From Geodermatophilaceae bacterium URHA0031 (GTDB lineage: Bacteria > Actinomycetota > Actinomycetes > Mycobacteriales > Geodermatophilaceae), in assembly GCA_000620205.1 (NCBI GenBank), contig JHVP01000002.1:372001-436000 (forward strand): a stretch of DNA of 64,000 bases, written 5' to 3'. Under the pieces are notes generated by a model. It was not told where the DNA came from and did not search any database. It was given only the letters and a program-made list of their open reading frames with translations. Positions 46,078-56,915 of the stretch are shown in pieces. The translations under genes were made by a program, and so were the position numbers. Each line of letters begins with the position of its first letter. Positions within the stretch are counted from its first letter, which is position 1.

Positions 46078-47145
46078 TCAGAGCTGCTCGGTCTCCTGGT
46101 ACGCGGTCTCGTCGTACGTGGCGGGGTCGCCGTAGCTGGCGTCGCCCTGGTACGCGTCGGTCTCGTACCCCTCGTCGTAGCTCTCCACCGAGCTCGGGAC
46201 GAACCCGGGCGGGCTGTCCTTGAGCGCGAGGCCCATCGCCGCGAGCTTCAGCTTGACCTCGTCGATCGACTTGGCACCGAAGTTGCGGATGTCCAGCAGG
46301 TCGGCCTCCGAGCGGGTGACGAGCTCCCCGACGGTGTGCACGCCCTCGCGCTTGAGGCAGTTGTAGGACCGGACGGTGAGGTCCATGTCCTCGATCGGCA
46401 TCGAGAAGTTCGCGATGTCGGCAGCCTCGGACGGGCTCGGCCCGACCTCGATGCCCTCGGCGTCGACGTTCAGCTCGCGCAGCAGGCCGAACAGCTCGAC
46501 CAGGGTGGACCCGGCGCTGGCGATCGCGTCCCGGGGCTCCATCGACGGCTTGGTCTCGACGTCGACGACCAGCCGGTCGAAGTCGGTGCGCTGCTCGACA
46601 CGCGTGGCCTCGACCGCGTAGGTCACCTTCAGCACCGGGGAGTAGATCGAGTCGACGGGGATGCGACCGATCTCCTGGCCGGGCTGCTTGTTCTGGGTGG
46701 CCGGCACGTAGCCGCGGCCGCGCTCGACGACCAGCTCGATCTCGAGCCGGCCCTTCGCGTTCAGCGTGGCGATGTGCAGGTCGGGGTTGTGCACCTCGAC
46801 ACCGGCCGGGGGCGCGATGTCGGCGGCGGTGACCTCACCCGGGCCCTGCTTGCGCAGGTACATGGTCACCGGCTCGTCGGAGTCGGAGCTGACCACGAGG
46901 CCCTTGAGGTTCAGGATGATCTCGGTGACGTCCTCCTTGACGCCCGGCACGGTGGTGAACTCGTGCAGGGTGCCCTCGATGCGGATGCTGGTGACAGCAG
47001 CGCCGGGGATCGAGGACAGCAGGGTGCGACGCAGCGAGTTGCCGAGGGTGTAGCCGAAGCCCGGCTCGAGCGGCTCGATGACGAACCGGGAGCGCTGGGC
47101 GTCGATCGTCTCCTCGGTGAGGGTCGGACGCTGTGCGATGAGCAT
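46078..47145 (-). CDS. rpoA: DNA-directed RNA polymerase subunit alpha
   Basis: 355 residues. N-terminal assembly domain with [32 protein letters not shown], insert and dimer face to about 230; then the C-terminal domain with [20 protein letters not shown] and [19 protein letters not shown]. An extra Tyr/Asp/Glu-rich tail of about 35 residues (ending YQETEQL) follows. ATG 47145 after AAGGAGA. Last of infA-rpmJ-rpsM-rpsK-rpsD-rpoA. Confidence 0.98.
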   Translation of the reverse strand: MLIAQRPTLTEETIDAQRSRFVIEPLEPGFGYTLGNSLRRTLLSSIPGAAVTSIRIEGTLHEFTTVPGVKEDVTEIILNLKGLVVSSDSDEPVTMYLRKQGPGEVTAADIAPPAGVEVHNPDLHIATLNAKGRLEIELVVERGRGYVPATQNKQPGQEIGRIPVDSIYSPVLKVTYAVEATRVEQRTDFDRLVVDVETKPSMEPRDAIASAGSTLVELFGLLRELNVDAEGIEVGPSPSEAADIANFSMPIEDMDLTVRSYNCLKREGVHTVGELVTRSEADLLDIRNFGAKSIDEVKLKLAAMGLALKDSPPGFVPSSVESYDEGYETDAYQGDASYGDPATYDETAYQETEQL

Positions 47146-47241
47146 GGTGGTTCTCCTTCGTGTCCTCCGGCGACCGCCATATGACGCCGTGAGGGGGTGG
47201 TGCCGGCGGGGCGGACATCGGTCCACCCGCCCCGCCTCCGG

Positions 47242-47284
47242 CCCCCCTGCAGGGTCCCACCGCGAGCGGCGGGGGGCAGGGGGG
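47242..47284 (-). terminator. 3'-end hairpin following rpsD
   Basis: CCCCCCTGC (47242-47250) pairs with GCAGGGGGG (47276-47284), in the rpsD-rpoA gap. The core in the loop is shortened to CACCGCGAGCGGCGGGGG. Since rpoA must still be read, it is presumably leaky or an RNA-stability element. Confidence 0.5.
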
Positions 47285-47293
47285 GTCGTCCTG

Positions 47294-47920
47294 CTACTTG
47301 GAGTAGAGCTCCACGATCAGCTGCTCCTGGACCGGGGTGTCGATCACCTGGCGGGCCGGGATGTTGTGCACCAGCACGCGCAGCTGGGTGCTGATGACCT
47401 CGAGCCACGGCGGCACCGGACGGGAGCCGGCCTTGGCCTGGGCCACCTGGAACGGGACCATCTCGGCCGACTTCGCGGCGACCTCGACGATGTCGTTCGC
47501 GGTCACGCGGTAGGACGGGATGTCCACCTTGCGGCCGTTGACCTTGATGTGGCCGTGCCGCACCAGCTGGCGCGACATGTCACGGGACTCGGCGAAGCCG
47601 GCCCGGTAGACCACGTTGTCCAGGCGCGACTCGAGGATCTGCAGCAGGACCTCACCGGTCTTGCCCGACTTCTTGTTGGCCTCTTCGTAGTAGCCGCGGA
47701 ACTGCTTCTCCAGCACTCCGTAGATGCGGCGGGCCTTCTGCTTCTCACGCAGCTGGAGCAGGTACTCGCTGTCCTTGGTGCGGCCGCGGCCGTGCTCGCC
47801 CGGCGGGTAGGGCCGGATCTCGATCGGGCACTTCGGGGACTCGCACTTGCTGCCCTTGAGGAACAGCTTCATCTTCTCGCGCCGGCAGAGGCGGCAATCG
47901 GCTCCGGTGTAACGGGCCAC
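47294..47920 (-). CDS. rpsD: 30S ribosomal protein S4
   Basis: 208 residues. The N-terminal zinc-type cluster is present ([18 protein letters not shown] and CPIEIRP following), then the S4 RNA-binding domain [20 protein letters not shown] and [20 protein letters not shown]. Ends [12 protein letters not shown] as usual. Confidence 0.98.
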   Translation of the reverse strand: MARYTGADCRLCRREKMKLFLKGSKCESPKCPIEIRPYPPGEHGRGRTKDSEYLLQLREKQKARRIYGVLEKQFRGYYEEANKKSGKTGEVLLQILESRLDNVVYRAGFAESRDMSRQLVRHGHIKVNGRKVDIPSYRVTANDIVEVAAKSAEMVPFQVAQAKAGSRPVPPWLEVISTQLRVLVHNIPARQVIDTPVQEQLIVELYSK

Positions 47921-47955
47921 GTCAAATACTCCTGTTTCGTCTCGTCAGTGACCGG

Positions 47956-48363
47956 TCAGACCCGGCGGCGCTTCTTGGGGCGGCAGCCGTTGTGCGGCTG
48001 CGGCGTCACGTCCTGGATCTGCCCGACCTCGAGGCCGGTGGCCTGCAGGGAGCGGATCGCGGTCTCGCGACCGGAACCCGGGCCCTTCACGAAGACGTCG
48101 ACCTTGCGCATGCCGTGCTCCTGGGCCTTGCGCGCGGCGTTCTCGGCAGCCATCTGCGCCGCGAACGGCGTGGACTTGCGCGAGCCCTTGAACCCGACGT
48201 GCCCGGCGGACGCCCAGCTGATCACGTTGCCCGTGGGGTCGGTGATCGACACGATCGTGTTGTTGAAGGTGCTCTTGATGTGCGCCGCGCCGTGAGCGAC
48301 GTTCTTCTTCTCCTTGCGGCGCACCTTCTTGGTGCCAGCTGCCGCGCGAGCCCTGGGAGGCAT
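47956..48363 (-). CDS. rpsK: 30S ribosomal protein S11
   Basis: 135 residues: a basic N-terminus ([20 protein letters not shown]), then [20 protein letters not shown] and [20 protein letters not shown]. The conserved ending [18 protein letters not shown] is complete. Confidence 0.98.
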   Translation of the reverse strand: MPPRARAAAGTKKVRRKEKKNVAHGAAHIKSTFNNTIVSITDPTGNVISWASAGHVGFKGSRKSTPFAAQMAAENAARKAQEHGMRKVDVFVKGPGSGRETAIRSLQATGLEVGQIQDVTPQPHNGCRPKKRRRV

Positions 48364-48488
48364 CTCTCTCCGGTCTGAGTCTGTGTTCGTGGCCTGGGTG
48401 GTGCTGGGGTGCGCACTGTCGTGCGCGGGCGCGCCGCCGGTCCGGCCCTCTCGGACTCAGTGGGCGGCGGCGCGCTGTCGTGCTGAGG

Positions 48489-48863
48489 TCAGCGGGCCTT
48501 CTTCTTGCCCGCGATGGTCTTGCGCGGGCCCTTGCTCGAGCGCGCGTTCGTCTTGGTGCGCTGCCCGTGCACCGGGAGACCGCGGCGGTGCCGGATCCCC
48601 TGGTAGCAACCGATCTCCACCTTGCGGCGGATGTCGGCGGCCACCTCGCGGCGCAGGTCGCCCTCGACGCGGAAGTGCTCGTCGATGTAGTCGCGCAGCT
48701 TGAGCAGGTCCTCGTCGGACAGGTCCTTGGCGCGCAGGTCCGGGCTGACGCCCGTCGCGGCCAGGGTCGCCTTGGCCGAGGTGGGCCCGATCCCGTAGAT
48801 GTAGGTGAGTGCGATCTCCATCCGCTTCTCGCGGGGGAGGTCGACGCCAGCCAGACGTGCCAT
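48489..48863 (-). CDS. rpsM: 30S ribosomal protein S13
   Basis: 124 residues from ATG 48863 (GAGGGAG eight bases upstream): [33 protein letters not shown] helix-hairpin-helix, and [19 protein letters not shown] in the C-terminal tail. Follows rpmJ by 14 bases. Confidence 0.98.
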   Translation of the reverse strand: MARLAGVDLPREKRMEIALTYIYGIGPTSAKATLAATGVSPDLRAKDLSDEDLLKLRDYIDEHFRVEGDLRREVAADIRRKVEIGCYQGIRHRRGLPVHGQRTKTNARSSKGPRKTIAGKKKAR

Positions 48864-48877
48864 GTTCAGGTACTCCC

Positions 48878-48991
48878 TCAGCCCTGGCGCTGCTTGTGCC
48901 GGGCGTTCTCGCAGATGACCATGACCCGGCCGTGCCGGCGGATCACCTTGCACTTGTCGCAGATCTTCTTCACCGACGGCTGGACCTTCAC
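48878..48991 (-). CDS. rpmJ: 50S ribosomal protein L36
   Basis: A 37-residue gene from GTG 48991: it begins [19 protein letters not shown] and ends [13 protein letters not shown], a later Cys in MVICENARH and the His give the zinc-binding (C+) form. Short enough to be missed by length filters; the place between infA and rpsM is standard. Confidence 0.97.
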   Translation of the reverse strand: MKVQPSVKKICDKCKVIRRHGRVMVICENARHKQRQG

Positions 48992-49058
48992 CGGTGCCGC
49001 CCTCATTCCTGTAGATCGAGCGCCGGCTCCGGCCCCTCGGGGCACGTCCGGCGGTGGG

Positions 49059-49280
49059 TTACTTGTAGCGGTAGACGATGCGACCGCGGGTCAGGTCGTA
49101 GGGCGAGAGCTCCACGACCACGCGGTCCTCGGGCAGGATGCGGATGTAGTGCTGCCGCATCTTGCCGCTGATGTGGGCGAGCACCCGGTGCCCGTTCTGC
49201 AGTTCGACCCGGAACATCGCGTTGGGAAGTGGCTCGACGACACGACCCTCGACCTCGATGGCCCCGTCCTTCTTTGCCAC
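49059..49280 (-). CDS. infA: Translation initiation factor IF-1
   Basis: 73 residues from GTG 49280, the usual length: [60 protein letters not shown]. One OB-fold that binds the A site. The GAGGAGG site is 11 bases upstream. A promoter at 49488-49459 would start the infA-rpoA segment. Confidence 0.98.
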   Translation of the reverse strand: MAKKDGAIEVEGRVVEPLPNAMFRVELQNGHRVLAHISGKMRQHYIRILPEDRVVVELSPYDLTRGRIVYRYK

Positions 49281-49458
49281 GCCTACACGGCCTCCTCGTT
49301 CGATCGACCTGCTCGCGCCCATGCCGGAACCGGCAGGGCAGTGGTACTGGGTTCAGCGCCGGAGACGGCACTGGATGGGTGGTGCGGGCGATCTCGCAGA
49401 GGGCGCCCGGCTTCCTGCGGCCACAGCAGGACGACGGACGGCGCGAACGCCAACGGCC

Positions 49459-49488
49459 ACTGTACTCCCAGGGACCCGAGGTCTCCAA
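49459..49488 (-). promoter_or_regulatory. Probable promoter of infA-rpmJ-rpsM-rpsK-rpsD-rpoA
   Basis: On the complement TTGGAG (49488-49483), 18 bases, TACAGT (49464-49459). It lies in the 247-bp map-infA gap, with about 170 bases of leader. A hairpin (CCC-G-CTC with GAG-GGG, 49511-49526) directly after the map stop codon could end the upstream transcript. Confidence 0.45.
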
Positions 49489-49527
49489 CCCGGCCCAGGG
49501 TGATGCCGGCCCCGCTCCGCGAGGGGC

Positions 49528-50331
49528 TCAGCTGCGGGCGCGGACCCCGAACGGTGCGAGACCAGCGACGCCGCCGTCCTCGGCGGTGAGGACCCAGGGG
49601 CCCTCGGGGGTGATGGCGACGCTGTGCTCGAAGTGCGCGGCGCGCGACCCGTCCTTGGTGACGACGGTCCACCCGTCGTCCAGCTCGGCGGTCGCCGGGT
49701 CCCCGACGGTCACCATCGGCTCGATCGCCAGCACCAGCCCCGGCACCAGCTTGGGGCCGCGGCCTGCCCGGCCGTAGTTCAGCACGTGCGGGTCCTGGTG
49801 CATCTCGGTGCCGATGCCGTGACCGCCGTAGTGGTCGACGATCCCGTACCGGTGCTCGTGCGCCACGATCGACTCCTCGACCGCGTGGCTGATGTCGGTC
49901 AACCGCCCGCCGGCGATCGCCCTCGCCAGCCCGGCCCACATCGACTGCTCGGTCACCGCGAGGAGCTCGGCGTCCTGGGCCGAGGCCTCCCCCACCGTGA
50001 TCGTGACCGCCGAGTCGCTGTGCCAGCCGGCCAGGACGGCGCCGCAGTCGATGGAGATGTTGTCGCCCTCGGCCAGCGTGCGGTCCGGGCTCGGGATGCC
50101 GTGCACGACCTCGTCGTTGATCGAGGCGCAGATGGTCCCGGTGAAGCCGTGGTAGCCGAGGAAGTTCGGCACGGCGCCCGCCGACCGGATGTGGTCCTCG
50201 GCGATGGCGTCGAGCTCGCCGGTGCTCACCCCCGGCCGGACCGCGGCGCGGACAGCCGCGATGGCCCCGGCCGTGACGAGCCCGGAGGCGCGCATGAGCT
50301 CGATCTCGTGCGCGGTCTTGATCTGGATCAT
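49528..50331 (-). CDS. map: Methionine aminopeptidase, type I
   Basis: Removes N-terminal Met. 267 residues from ATG 50331, which gives MIQIKTAHEIELMRASG. Metal ligands are in ISIDCGAVLAGWHSDSAVT (Asp), YGGHGIGTEMHQDPHV (His), LAIEPMVTVG (Glu) and the late Glu in AAHFEHSVAI. AGTGGAG lies eight bases upstream. Third gene of secY-adk-map. Confidence 0.96.
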   Translation of the reverse strand: MIQIKTAHEIELMRASGLVTAGAIAAVRAAVRPGVSTGELDAIAEDHIRSAGAVPNFLGYHGFTGTICASINDEVVHGIPSPDRTLAEGDNISIDCGAVLAGWHSDSAVTITVGEASAQDAELLAVTEQSMWAGLARAIAGGRLTDISHAVEESIVAHEHRYGIVDHYGGHGIGTEMHQDPHVLNYGRAGRGPKLVPGLVLAIEPMVTVGDPATAELDDGWTVVTKDGSRAAHFEHSVAITPEGPWVLTAEDGGVAGLAPFGVRARS

Positions 50332-50413
50332 GCGTCCACTCCACTTCGCCAGGAACGGCAGCCGGGACGCCCACGCGTGGACGCGGTCACCGTGCACCGG
50401 GCGACCCGCGTTC

Positions 50414-51037
50414 TCAGTCCTCGGCCCGGTCGCCGGCCGCGCCCTGGGCCAGCGCCTGGTCGGCCCCGAGCGCCTCGAGGGCCCGCCGGGTCACCTCGTC
50501 GATCTCGCCGATCGCGTCGATGCGGGCCAGCAGTCCGGCCCGCTCGTAGAACCCCGACAGCGGCGCCGTCTGTTCCCGGTAGACCTCCAGCCGGTGCCGG
50601 ACGGTCTCGGGCTTGTCGTCGTCGCGCTGCACCCACGCGCCGTCGACCAGCATCCGGCGACCGGACAGCCTGCGGACCAGCTCGTCCTCGTCGACGACGA
50701 GCTCGAGGCAGCGGTCCAGGGCGTGGCCCATCTCGGCGAGCGAGTCGCGCAGCTGCTCGGCCTGGGCGATGGTGCGCGGGAAGCCGTCGAGCAGGAAGCC
50801 GGCCTTGGCGTCGGGTTCGGCGAGCCGGTCGGACACCATCGCCACGGTGATCTCGTCGGGCACCAGGTCGCCGGCGTCCATGTAGGCCTTGGCCTGCTTG
50901 CCCAGCTCGGTGTGCCCGCTCACGTTGGCCCGGAAGATGTCACCGGTGGAGATGGCCGGCACACCCAGACGACCGGCGATGACCTGGGCCTGGGTCCCCT
51001 TGCCCGCTCCGGGAGGGCCCAGCAACACGACGCGCAC
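50414..51037 (-). CDS. adk: Adenylate kinase
   Basis: Equilibrates AMP, ADP and ATP. 207 residues: P-loop [32 protein letters not shown] (AMP site), [17 protein letters not shown], and a short LID ([20 protein letters not shown]) without zinc cysteines, then a Glu/Ala-rich tail. GTG 51037 overlaps the secY stop by one base (TAGTG). Confidence 0.97.
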   Translation of the reverse strand: MRVVLLGPPGAGKGTQAQVIAGRLGVPAISTGDIFRANVSGHTELGKQAKAYMDAGDLVPDEITVAMVSDRLAEPDAKAGFLLDGFPRTIAQAEQLRDSLAEMGHALDRCLELVVDEDELVRRLSGRRMLVDGAWVQRDDDKPETVRHRLEVYREQTAPLSGFYERAGLLARIDAIGEIDEVTRRALEALGADQALAQGAAGDRAED

Positions 51038-52347
51038 TAGCGGAGGAACCCTTCGTAGCTGCGCTGGTTGAGCTGCGTCTCGATCTGCTTCACCGTCTCC
51101 AAGCCCACTCCCACCATGATCAGCACCGCGGTCCCACCGAACGGGAAGTTCTGGTTCTGCCCCTCCTGCGTGATCGACAGGAACAGGTTGGGCAGCACGG
51201 CCACCAACCCGAGGTAGATCGACCCGGGGAGGGTGATCCGGGACAGCACGTACTGCAGGTACTCCGCGGTGGGGCGGCCGGGCCGGATGCCGGGGATGAA
51301 GCCGCCGTAGCGCTTCATGTCGTCGGCCCGTTCCTCCGGGTTGAACGTGATCGACACGTAGAAGTACGTGAAGAAGATGATCAGCGCGAAGTACACCGCG
51401 ATGTGCACCGGGCTGCTCTGGTCGACCAGGTAGTTCTCGACGAACCGGCGGACCGTTCCGGTCGAGTTGCCTTGGAGCTGGGTGATCAGCTGGGGCAGGT
51501 AGAGCAGGGACGAGGCGAAGATGACCGGGATGACACCGGCCTGGTTGACCTTCAGCGGCAGGTAGGTCGACGTCCCGCCGTACATCCGCCGGCCGACCAT
51601 GCGCTTGGCGTACTGCACCGGGATGCGGCGTTGCGCCTGTTCGACGTACACCACCGAGGCGATGACCAGCACGGCGAGGACGCAGATGAGCGCGAAGACG
51701 AAACCGCCGCGGCTCTGCAGGATGGCGCCGCCCTCGGCGGGGATCCGGGCGGCGATCGAGGTGAAGATCAGCACGGACATGCCGTTGCCGATCCCCTTCT
51801 CGGTCAGCAGCTCGCCCAGCCACATGATGACGGCGGTGCCGGCGGTCAGGGTCACGACCAGGACGACCGTGGTCCACACCGAGTCCGACGGGATGATGTC
51901 CTGCGAGCAGCTCGGGAACAGCTGGCCGCTGCGGGCCAGCGCGATGATGCCGGTGCTCTGCAGTACGGCGAGCGCGATCGTGAGGTACCGGGTGTACTGG
52001 GTCAGCTTCTGCTGCCCGGACTGCCCTTCCTTCTTCAGCTGCTCGAACCGCGGGATGACCACGACCAGCAGCTGCACGATGATGCTCGCCGTGATGTACG
52101 GCATGATCCCGAGCGCGAAGACCGACAGCCGCAGCAGCGCCCCGCCGGAGAACAGGTTGACCAGCGAGTAGACGTCGCGCTGGTCGGAGGCGTTGGCCTG
52201 GTCGAGGCAGCTGTTGATCGCCTCGATCGAGACGCCGGGGCCGGGCACGCTGGCGCCCAGCCGGTAGACGGCGATCAGCGCCAGGGAGAACAGCAGCTTG
52301 CGCCGGAGGTCTGGCGTCCGGAACGCCGCGGCGAACGCCTGCAGCAC
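51037..52347 (-). CDS. secY: Preprotein translocase subunit SecY
   Basis: Channel subunit of the Sec translocon with ten membrane helices; 436 residues from GTG 52347. [20 protein letters not shown] at the start, [12 protein letters not shown] plug area, [20 protein letters not shown], and [20 protein letters not shown] are typical. An in-frame start upstream at 52383 lacks a ribosome site, while GGGGAGGG precedes GTG 52347. Coupled to adk. Confidence 0.97.
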   Translation of the reverse strand: MLQAFAAAFRTPDLRRKLLFSLALIAVYRLGASVPGPGVSIEAINSCLDQANASDQRDVYSLVNLFSGGALLRLSVFALGIMPYITASIIVQLLVVVIPRFEQLKKEGQSGQQKLTQYTRYLTIALAVLQSTGIIALARSGQLFPSCSQDIIPSDSVWTTVVLVVTLTAGTAVIMWLGELLTEKGIGNGMSVLIFTSIAARIPAEGGAILQSRGGFVFALICVLAVLVIASVVYVEQAQRRIPVQYAKRMVGRRMYGGTSTYLPLKVNQAGVIPVIFASSLLYLPQLITQLQGNSTGTVRRFVENYLVDQSSPVHIAVYFALIIFFTYFYVSITFNPEERADDMKRYGGFIPGIRPGRPTAEYLQYVLSRITLPGSIYLGLVAVLPNLFLSITQEGQNQNFPFGGTAVLIMVGVGLETVKQIETQLNQRSYEGFLR

Positions 52348-52385
52348 GTGCCCTCCCCGAGTTCGGTCGTTTGACATTAGCAAGA

Positions 52386-52420
52386 CGCGGCCCGGCGACT
52401 GTGGGAGCCGCCGGGCCGCG
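52386..52420 (-). terminator. Hairpin between rplO and secY
   Basis: CGCGGCCCGGCG (52386-52397) pairs with CGCCGGGCCGCG (52409-52420), loop of 11. It probably ends the spc ribosomal segment and separates secY expression. Confidence 0.6.
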
Positions 52421-52424
52421 TGGT

Positions 52425-52439
52425 CCCCCTGGAGGGGGT
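52425..52439 (-). terminator. Short 3'-end hairpin following rplO
   Basis: CCCCC and GGGGG around TGGA. AAGGACCCCC begins two bases after the rplO stop codon, the same signature as the longer repeats. Confidence 0.4.
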
Positions 52440-52445
52440 CCTTGC

Positions 52446-52889
52446 TCAGATCTGGGTGGTGCTGCCCCCGGCAGCGCCGATCTTCTCCTGGGCGGACTGG
52501 GAGAAGGCGTGCGCGTGCACGTGCACCTGCACACCGCCCAGCTCACCCGTGCCGAGCACCTTGACCGGCTGACCGCGCCGGACGGCGCCGGCGTCGGCCA
52601 GCGTGTCCGGGTTGATCGAGCCGCCCTGCGGGAACAGGGAGGCGATCCGGTCCAGGTTCACGACCTGGAAGACGACCTTGTTGTTGTTGGTGAAGCCCGA
52701 GAGCTTCGGCAGCCGCATGTGGAGGGGGGTCTGGCCACCCTCGAAGCGGGCCGAGACCTGCACGCGGGCGCCGGAGCCCTTGGTGCCGCGACCGGCGGTC
52801 TTGCCCTTGGAGCCCTCACCACGACCCACGCGGGTCTTCTTGGTGTGGGCACCGGGGGCCGGGCGCAGGTGGTGGACCTTGAGAGTCAT
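52446..52889 (-). CDS. rplO: 50S ribosomal protein L15
   Basis: 147 residues: [58 protein letters not shown], and a C-terminal strand [20 protein letters not shown]. Normal bacterial L15 in its place after rpmD. Confidence 0.98.
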   Translation of the reverse strand: MTLKVHHLRPAPGAHTKKTRVGRGEGSKGKTAGRGTKGSGARVQVSARFEGGQTPLHMRLPKLSGFTNNNKVVFQVVNLDRIASLFPQGGSINPDTLADAGAVRRGQPVKVLGTGELGGVQVHVHAHAFSQSAQEKIGAAGGSTTQI

Positions 52890-52905
52890 GTCAGCGTTCC
52901 CCTGC

Positions 52906-53088
52906 TCAGACGATCTCTTCGACGGTGACCAGGTGCGGCACCGTCGCGACCATCCCGCGGATCTCGGGACGGTCCTCCTGGACGACCGAGTCGCTGATCC
53001 GCTTCAGCCCCAGCGAGCGCAGCGTCTGACGCTGGTTCGGCTTGGTGCCGATGGCCGACTTGATCTGCGTGACCTTCAGCTGAGCCAT
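52906..53088 (-). CDS. rpmD: 50S ribosomal protein L30
   Basis: 60 residues, the usual length: [20 protein letters not shown] and [20 protein letters not shown] then [18 protein letters not shown]. Lies one base after rpsE. Confidence 0.98.
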   Translation of the reverse strand: MAQLKVTQIKSAIGTKPNQRQTLRSLGLKRISDSVVQEDRPEIRGMVATVPHLVTVEEIV

Positions 53089-53089
53089 C

Positions 53090-53728
53090 TCAGACCCCCT
53101 GACCGGCCCGCGCGCGCAGCATGGCGGCCGGGGCGACGTCCTCCAGGGGCAGACCGCGGCGGGCCGCGATCTCCTCGGGGCGGACGAGGTCCTTCAGCGC
53201 CTGCATGGTCGCGTGGACGATGTTGATCGGGTTCGAGGACCCGAGGCTCTTGGAGAGCACGTCGTGGATCCCGGCGCACTCGAGGACGGCACGCACCGGG
53301 CCACCGGCGATGACACCGGTACCGGGGCTGGCCGGCTTGAGCAGCACGACACCGGCCGCCGCCTCACCCTGCACCGGGTGCGGGATGGTGCTGGCGATGC
53401 GCGGCACGTTGTAGAAGTGCTTCTTGGCCTCCTCGACGCCCTTGGCGATCGCCGCGGGCACCTCCTTGGCCTTGCCGTAGCCCACGCCGACCTTGCCGTC
53501 GCCGTCGCCCACGATCACCAGGGCGGTGAAGCTGAAGCGCCGACCACCCTTGACGACCTTGGACACGCGGTTGATCGCGACGACCCGCTCGATGAACTGG
53601 CTCTTCTCCGCGGCACCGCCCGGGCCGCGACCGCCGTCACGGCGGTCCCGGCGGTCGTTGCCGCCGCCGGCGCCGCCGGGGCCACCCGTCCCGCCGGCGC
53701 CACCGCCGCGTCGCTGTGGTCCTGGCAT
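53090..53728 (-). CDS. rpsE: 30S ribosomal protein S5
   Basis: 212 residues from ATG 53728 (GAGAGGGAC seven bases upstream). About 40 N-terminal residues are Gly/Arg low-complexity ([20 protein letters not shown]), then the S5 core: [55 protein letters not shown] and [19 protein letters not shown]. Upstream in-frame starts lack a ribosome site. Confidence 0.97.
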   Translation of the reverse strand: MPGPQRRGGGAGGTGGPGGAGGGNDRRDRRDGGRGPGGAAEKSQFIERVVAINRVSKVVKGGRRFSFTALVIVGDGDGKVGVGYGKAKEVPAAIAKGVEEAKKHFYNVPRIASTIPHPVQGEAAAGVVLLKPASPGTGVIAGGPVRAVLECAGIHDVLSKSLGSSNPINIVHATMQALKDLVRPEEIAARRGLPLEDVAPAAMLRARAGQGV

Positions 53729-53765
53729 CAGACGTCCCTCTCGATCATCGTGTTGTTGCTGCTCA

Positions 53766-54182
53766 TCAGAAGTCCAGCCCGCCCTCGCGGGCACCGTCGG
53801 CCAGAGCCGCGATGCGCCCGGCGTACCGGTTGCCACCACGGTCGAACACGACCGCGGAGATGCCGGCGGCCTTGGCCCGCTCGGCGACCAGGGCGCCGAC
53901 CTGGCGGGCCAGGGCGGACTTGTCGCCGTCCGCGCCCTTCAGGCTGGCGTCCATCGTCGACGCGCTGGCCAGGGTGCGGCCCACGGTGTCGTCCACGACC
54001 TGGACGTGGATGTGCCGGGAGCTGCGCTTGACGACCAGGCGCGGGCGCTCCGGCGTGCCACCCACCCGCTTGCGCAGGCGGTTGTGGCGCCGCAGCCGCG
54101 AGACGCGGCGTGCGGTGCTGATGTCGGTGCCGACGGGCTTGTGCACCCGGGCACCCTTCTCGGTCTTGGCTGCCTGTGCCAT
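53766..54182 (-). CDS. rplR: 50S ribosomal protein L18
   Basis: 138 residues from ATG 54182, which overlaps the rplF stop by one base; a GTG just before it is also possible. [20 protein letters not shown] is the 5S rRNA-binding face and [20 protein letters not shown] the C-terminal signature. Confidence 0.97.
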   Translation of the reverse strand: MAQAAKTEKGARVHKPVGTDISTARRVSRLRRHNRLRKRVGGTPERPRLVVKRSSRHIHVQVVDDTVGRTLASASTMDASLKGADGDKSALARQVGALVAERAKAAGISAVVFDRGGNRYAGRIAALADGAREGGLDF

Positions 54183-54721
54183 CACTTGCCCGTCTTCCCG
54201 ACCTTGCGCTTGACGACCTCGCCCTGGTACCGCACGCCCTTGCCCTTGTACGGGTCGGGCTTGCGGATCTTGCGGATCTTGGCCGCGACCTCGCCGACCT
54301 GCTGCTTGTCGATCCCGGTCACCCGCAGGCGAGTGGGGGCCTCGACGGTGAAGGAGATCCCGTCGGGAGCCTTCACGACGACCGGGTGGCTGAAGCCGAG
54401 GGCGAACTCGAGGTCCGCCCCGCGGGCCTGCACGCGGTAACCGACGCCGACGATCTCCAGGGTCTTGTCGTACCCCTGGGTCACGCCGGTGATCATGTTG
54501 GCGATGAGCGTGCGGGACAGGCCGTGCAGGGCCCGGCTCTCGCGCTCGTCGTCGGGACGCTGCACCAGCAGCGTGCCCTCCTCACCGCGCTCGACGGTGA
54601 TGGGAGCAGCCACCGTGTGGCTGAGCTTCCCCTTCGGGCCCGAGACGTTGACCGTGCGCCCGTCGATGGCGACGTCCACACCGCTGGGCACCGGAATCGG
54701 GAGTCGTCCGATCCGTGACAT
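54182..54721 (-). CDS. rplF: 50S ribosomal protein L6
   Basis: 179 residues: [53 protein letters not shown], and the C-terminal [20 protein letters not shown] motif. Complete. Confidence 0.98.
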   Translation of the reverse strand: MSRIGRLPIPVPSGVDVAIDGRTVNVSGPKGKLSHTVAAPITVERGEEGTLLVQRPDDERESRALHGLSRTLIANMITGVTQGYDKTLEIVGVGYRVQARGADLEFALGFSHPVVVKAPDGISFTVEAPTRLRVTGIDKQQVGEVAAKIRKIRKPDPYKGKGVRYQGEVVKRKVGKTGK

Positions 54722-54736
54722 GTCTGCTCGCTCCTC

Positions 54737-55147
54737 TTACCAGACGTAGGCGAGGACTTCCCCACCCACGCCCTTCTTGGTCGCCTGCTTGTCGGTCAGC
54801 AGCCCCGTGGAGGTGGAGATGATCGCCACCCCGAGGCCGCCGAGCACCTTGGGCAGGGCGGTCGACTTCGCGTAGACGCGCAGGCCGGGCTTGGACACCC
54901 GTCGGACGCCGGCGATGCTGCGCTCACGGTTGGGGCCGTACTTGAGGGAGACCACGAGCTCCTTGCGGATGTGGCCGTCCACCTCGACGTCGTTGACGGT
55001 CCACCCGCCGATGTAGCCCTCCTTCTGGAGGATCTCGGCGATGTGCGTCTTGAGCTTCGACGACGGCATGGCAGCTGCGTCGTGGTACGCCTGGTTGGCG
55101 TTCCGCAGCCGCGTGAGCATGTCCGCGATCGGGTCGGTCATCGTCAT
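54737..55147 (-). CDS. rpsH: 30S ribosomal protein S8
   Basis: 136 residues from ATG 55147 (a second ATG two codons later is also possible): [39 protein letters not shown], and the ending [28 protein letters not shown]8 binds its own operon mRNA in enterobacteria; no such leader was recognised here. Confidence 0.97.
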   Translation of the reverse strand: MTMTDPIADMLTRLRNANQAYHDAAAMPSSKLKTHIAEILQKEGYIGGWTVNDVEVDGHIRKELVVSLKYGPNRERSIAGVRRVSKPGLRVYAKSTALPKVLGGLGVAIISTSTGLLTDKQATKKGVGGEVLAYVW

Positions 55148-55272
55148 GGGTGTGTGGTGCCTCTCTCGCCGCGGTTCCGCACGCGCTGGGTCTCGGAGAC
55201 TTGGCGCAGGGCCTTCGGCGATCGGTGGTGCCTTCTCAGGTGACCGGTTGGTCGGTGGTGCTGCTGGCCCGG

Positions 55273-55311
55273 CCCCGCCGCCCCGCACCGCGATGGGTGG
55301 GGGCAGCGGGG
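55273..55311 (-). terminator. 3'-end hairpin following rpsN
   Basis: CCCCGCCGC (55273-55281) pairs with GCAGCGGGG (55303-55311), one mismatch. The rpsN stop runs straight into the signature (TGAAGGACCCC). It lies inside the spc series, before rpsH, so read-through must occur or rpsH has its own promoter in the 168-bp gap. Confidence 0.5.
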
Positions 55312-55315
55312 TCCT

Positions 55316-55501
55316 TCACCAGCTGGACTTGGTCACGCCGGGCAGCTCGCCGGCGTGGGCCATCTCGCGGACGCAGATCCGGCACAGGCCGAACTTGCGG
55401 AAGACGGCGTGCGGGCGACCGCAGCGCTGGCAGCGCGTGTAGCCGCGCACCTTGAACTTCGGCGTGCGCGCCGCCTTGTTGACAAGAGCCTTCTTGGCCA
55501 T
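55316..55501 (-). CDS. rpsN: 30S ribosomal protein S14, zinc-binding type Z
   Basis: 61 residues: [20 protein letters not shown], then the two zinc pairs CQRC and CRIC in [20 protein letters not shown] and the ending [10 protein letters not shown]. The short C+ form; actinobacteria often keep a zinc-free paralogue elsewhere for zinc starvation. Confidence 0.98.
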   Translation of the reverse strand: MAKKALVNKAARTPKFKVRGYTRCQRCGRPHAVFRKFGLCRICVREMAHAGELPGVTKSSW

Positions 55502-55524
55502 CTCTGGATTCTCCTCGCCCGCGG

Positions 55525-56109
55525 TCAGCGGGTCGCGTTCACGACGGTCTGGCCGGCGAAGGGGAAGCCGAGCAGCGTGAGCAGCTCGCGGCCCTCCTCG
55601 TCGGTGGTGGCGGTGGTGACCAGCGTGATGTCCATGCCACGCGGCCGGTCGATCTTGTCGACGTCGATCTCGCGGAACATCGACTGCTCGGTCAGACCGA
55701 ACGTGTAGTTGCCGTGACCGTCGAACTGCTTGGGGTTCAGGCCGCGGAAGTCACGGATGCGGGGCAGGGCCAGCGACAGCAGCCGGTCCAGGAACTCCCA
55801 CATGCGGTCGCCGCGGAGGGTCACCTTGGCGCCGATCGGCATGCCCTCGCGCAGCTTGAACTGGGCGATGGACTTGCGGGCCCGGACGACGGCCGGCTTC
55901 TGGCCGGTGATGGCGGTGAGGTCACGGACCGCACCGTCCATCAGCTTGGCGTCCCGGGTGGCCTCGCCGACGCCCATGTTGACGACGATCTTGACCAGGC
56001 CGGGGATCTGCATGACGTTCGAGTAGCCGAACTCCGACTGCAGCGCGGGGGCGATGTCCTCGCGGTAGCGGGCCAGCATGCGGGGCAGCTCGCGGGTGGG
56101 TGCGCTCAT
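55525..56109 (-). CDS. rplE: 50S ribosomal protein L5
   Basis: 194 residues: [40 protein letters not shown], and [20 protein letters not shown] in the core. The stretch [12 protein letters not shown] closes the C-terminus. Binds 5S rRNA and P-site tRNA. Confidence 0.98.
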   Translation of the reverse strand: MSAPTRELPRMLARYREDIAPALQSEFGYSNVMQIPGLVKIVVNMGVGEATRDAKLMDGAVRDLTAITGQKPAVVRARKSIAQFKLREGMPIGAKVTLRGDRMWEFLDRLLSLALPRIRDFRGLNPKQFDGHGNYTFGLTEQSMFREIDVDKIDRPRGMDITLVTTATTDEEGRELLTLLGFPFAGQTVVNATR

Positions 56110-56114
56110 GATGC

Positions 56115-56474
56115 TCAGAGGTCCTTACCGGTTCGCCGCGAGACCCGGATGCTGCGGCCTTCCTCGTCCTTGCGGTAGCCGACCCGGGTCGGCTTGTCCT
56201 CGGAGTCGATGACCATCACGTTGCTCACGTGCACGGCCGCCTCCTGGGTGACGATCCCGCCCTGCTGGGCACCGCGCTGGGAGGTGCTGATCCGGGTGTG
56301 CTTCTTCACCCGGCCGATGCCCTCGACCAGGACCTTCTGGGTCTTCGGGAAGGCGGCGATGACGCGGCCCTTGGCACCCTTGTCCTTGCCGGACAGGACG
56401 ACGACCTGGTCGCCCTTCTTGACCTTCATCGACGGGGTCTTCCCGCTCTGGGCCTGCTTGGCTGGCTGAGCCAT
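56115..56474 (-). CDS. rplX: 50S ribosomal protein L24
   Basis: 119 residues. [20 protein letters not shown] is the KOW motif and [20 protein letters not shown] follows. ATG 56474 is nine bases from GGAGGT; the GTG at 56480 that overlaps the rplN stop (GTGA) is only three bases away and less likely. Confidence 0.97.
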   Translation of the reverse strand: MAQPAKQAQSGKTPSMKVKKGDQVVVLSGKDKGAKGRVIAAFPKTQKVLVEGIGRVKKHTRISTSQRGAQQGGIVTQEAAVHVSNVMVIDSEDKPTRVGYRKDEEGRSIRVSRRTGKDL

Positions 56475-56476
56475 GG

Positions 56477-56845
56477 TCACAACACCTCCGGAGCGAGCGA
56501 GATGATCCGCATGAAGCGCTTGTCACGCAGCTCCCGGCCCACCGGGCCGAAGATGCGCGTGCCGCGCGGGTCGCCGCTGTCACGGATGATCACCGCGGCG
56601 TTCTCGTCGAAGCGGATGTAGGAACCGTCGGGACGACGGCGCTCCTTGACCGTGCGGACGATGACGGCCTTGACCACGTCGCCCTTCTTGACGCCGGCGC
56701 CGGGCAGCGCGTCCTTGACGGTGGCGACGATGACGTCACCGATGCCCGCGTAGCGCCGCCCCGACCCGCCGAGCACGCGGATGCACAAGATCTCCTTGGC
56801 ACCCGTGTTGTCGGCGACTCGCAGTCGCGACTCCTGCTGGATCAC
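56477..56845 (-). CDS. rplN: 50S ribosomal protein L14
   Basis: 122 residues from GTG 56845, the universal length: [40 protein letters not shown], and [16 protein letters not shown] at the end. AGGAG lies six bases before the start. It begins the second ribosomal segment after the 200-bp gap. Confidence 0.98.
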   Translation of the reverse strand: MIQQESRLRVADNTGAKEILCIRVLGGSGRRYAGIGDVIVATVKDALPGAGVKKGDVVKAVIVRTVKERRRPDGSYIRFDENAAVIIRDSGDPRGTRIFGPVGRELRDKRFMRIISLAPEVL

Positions 56846-56915
56846 TTCCTGCTCCTGAATCTCCAGTGGCGACAGCCGGACCGGATCGGTGAACCGGCTG
56901 TCCGGCACCCACGTG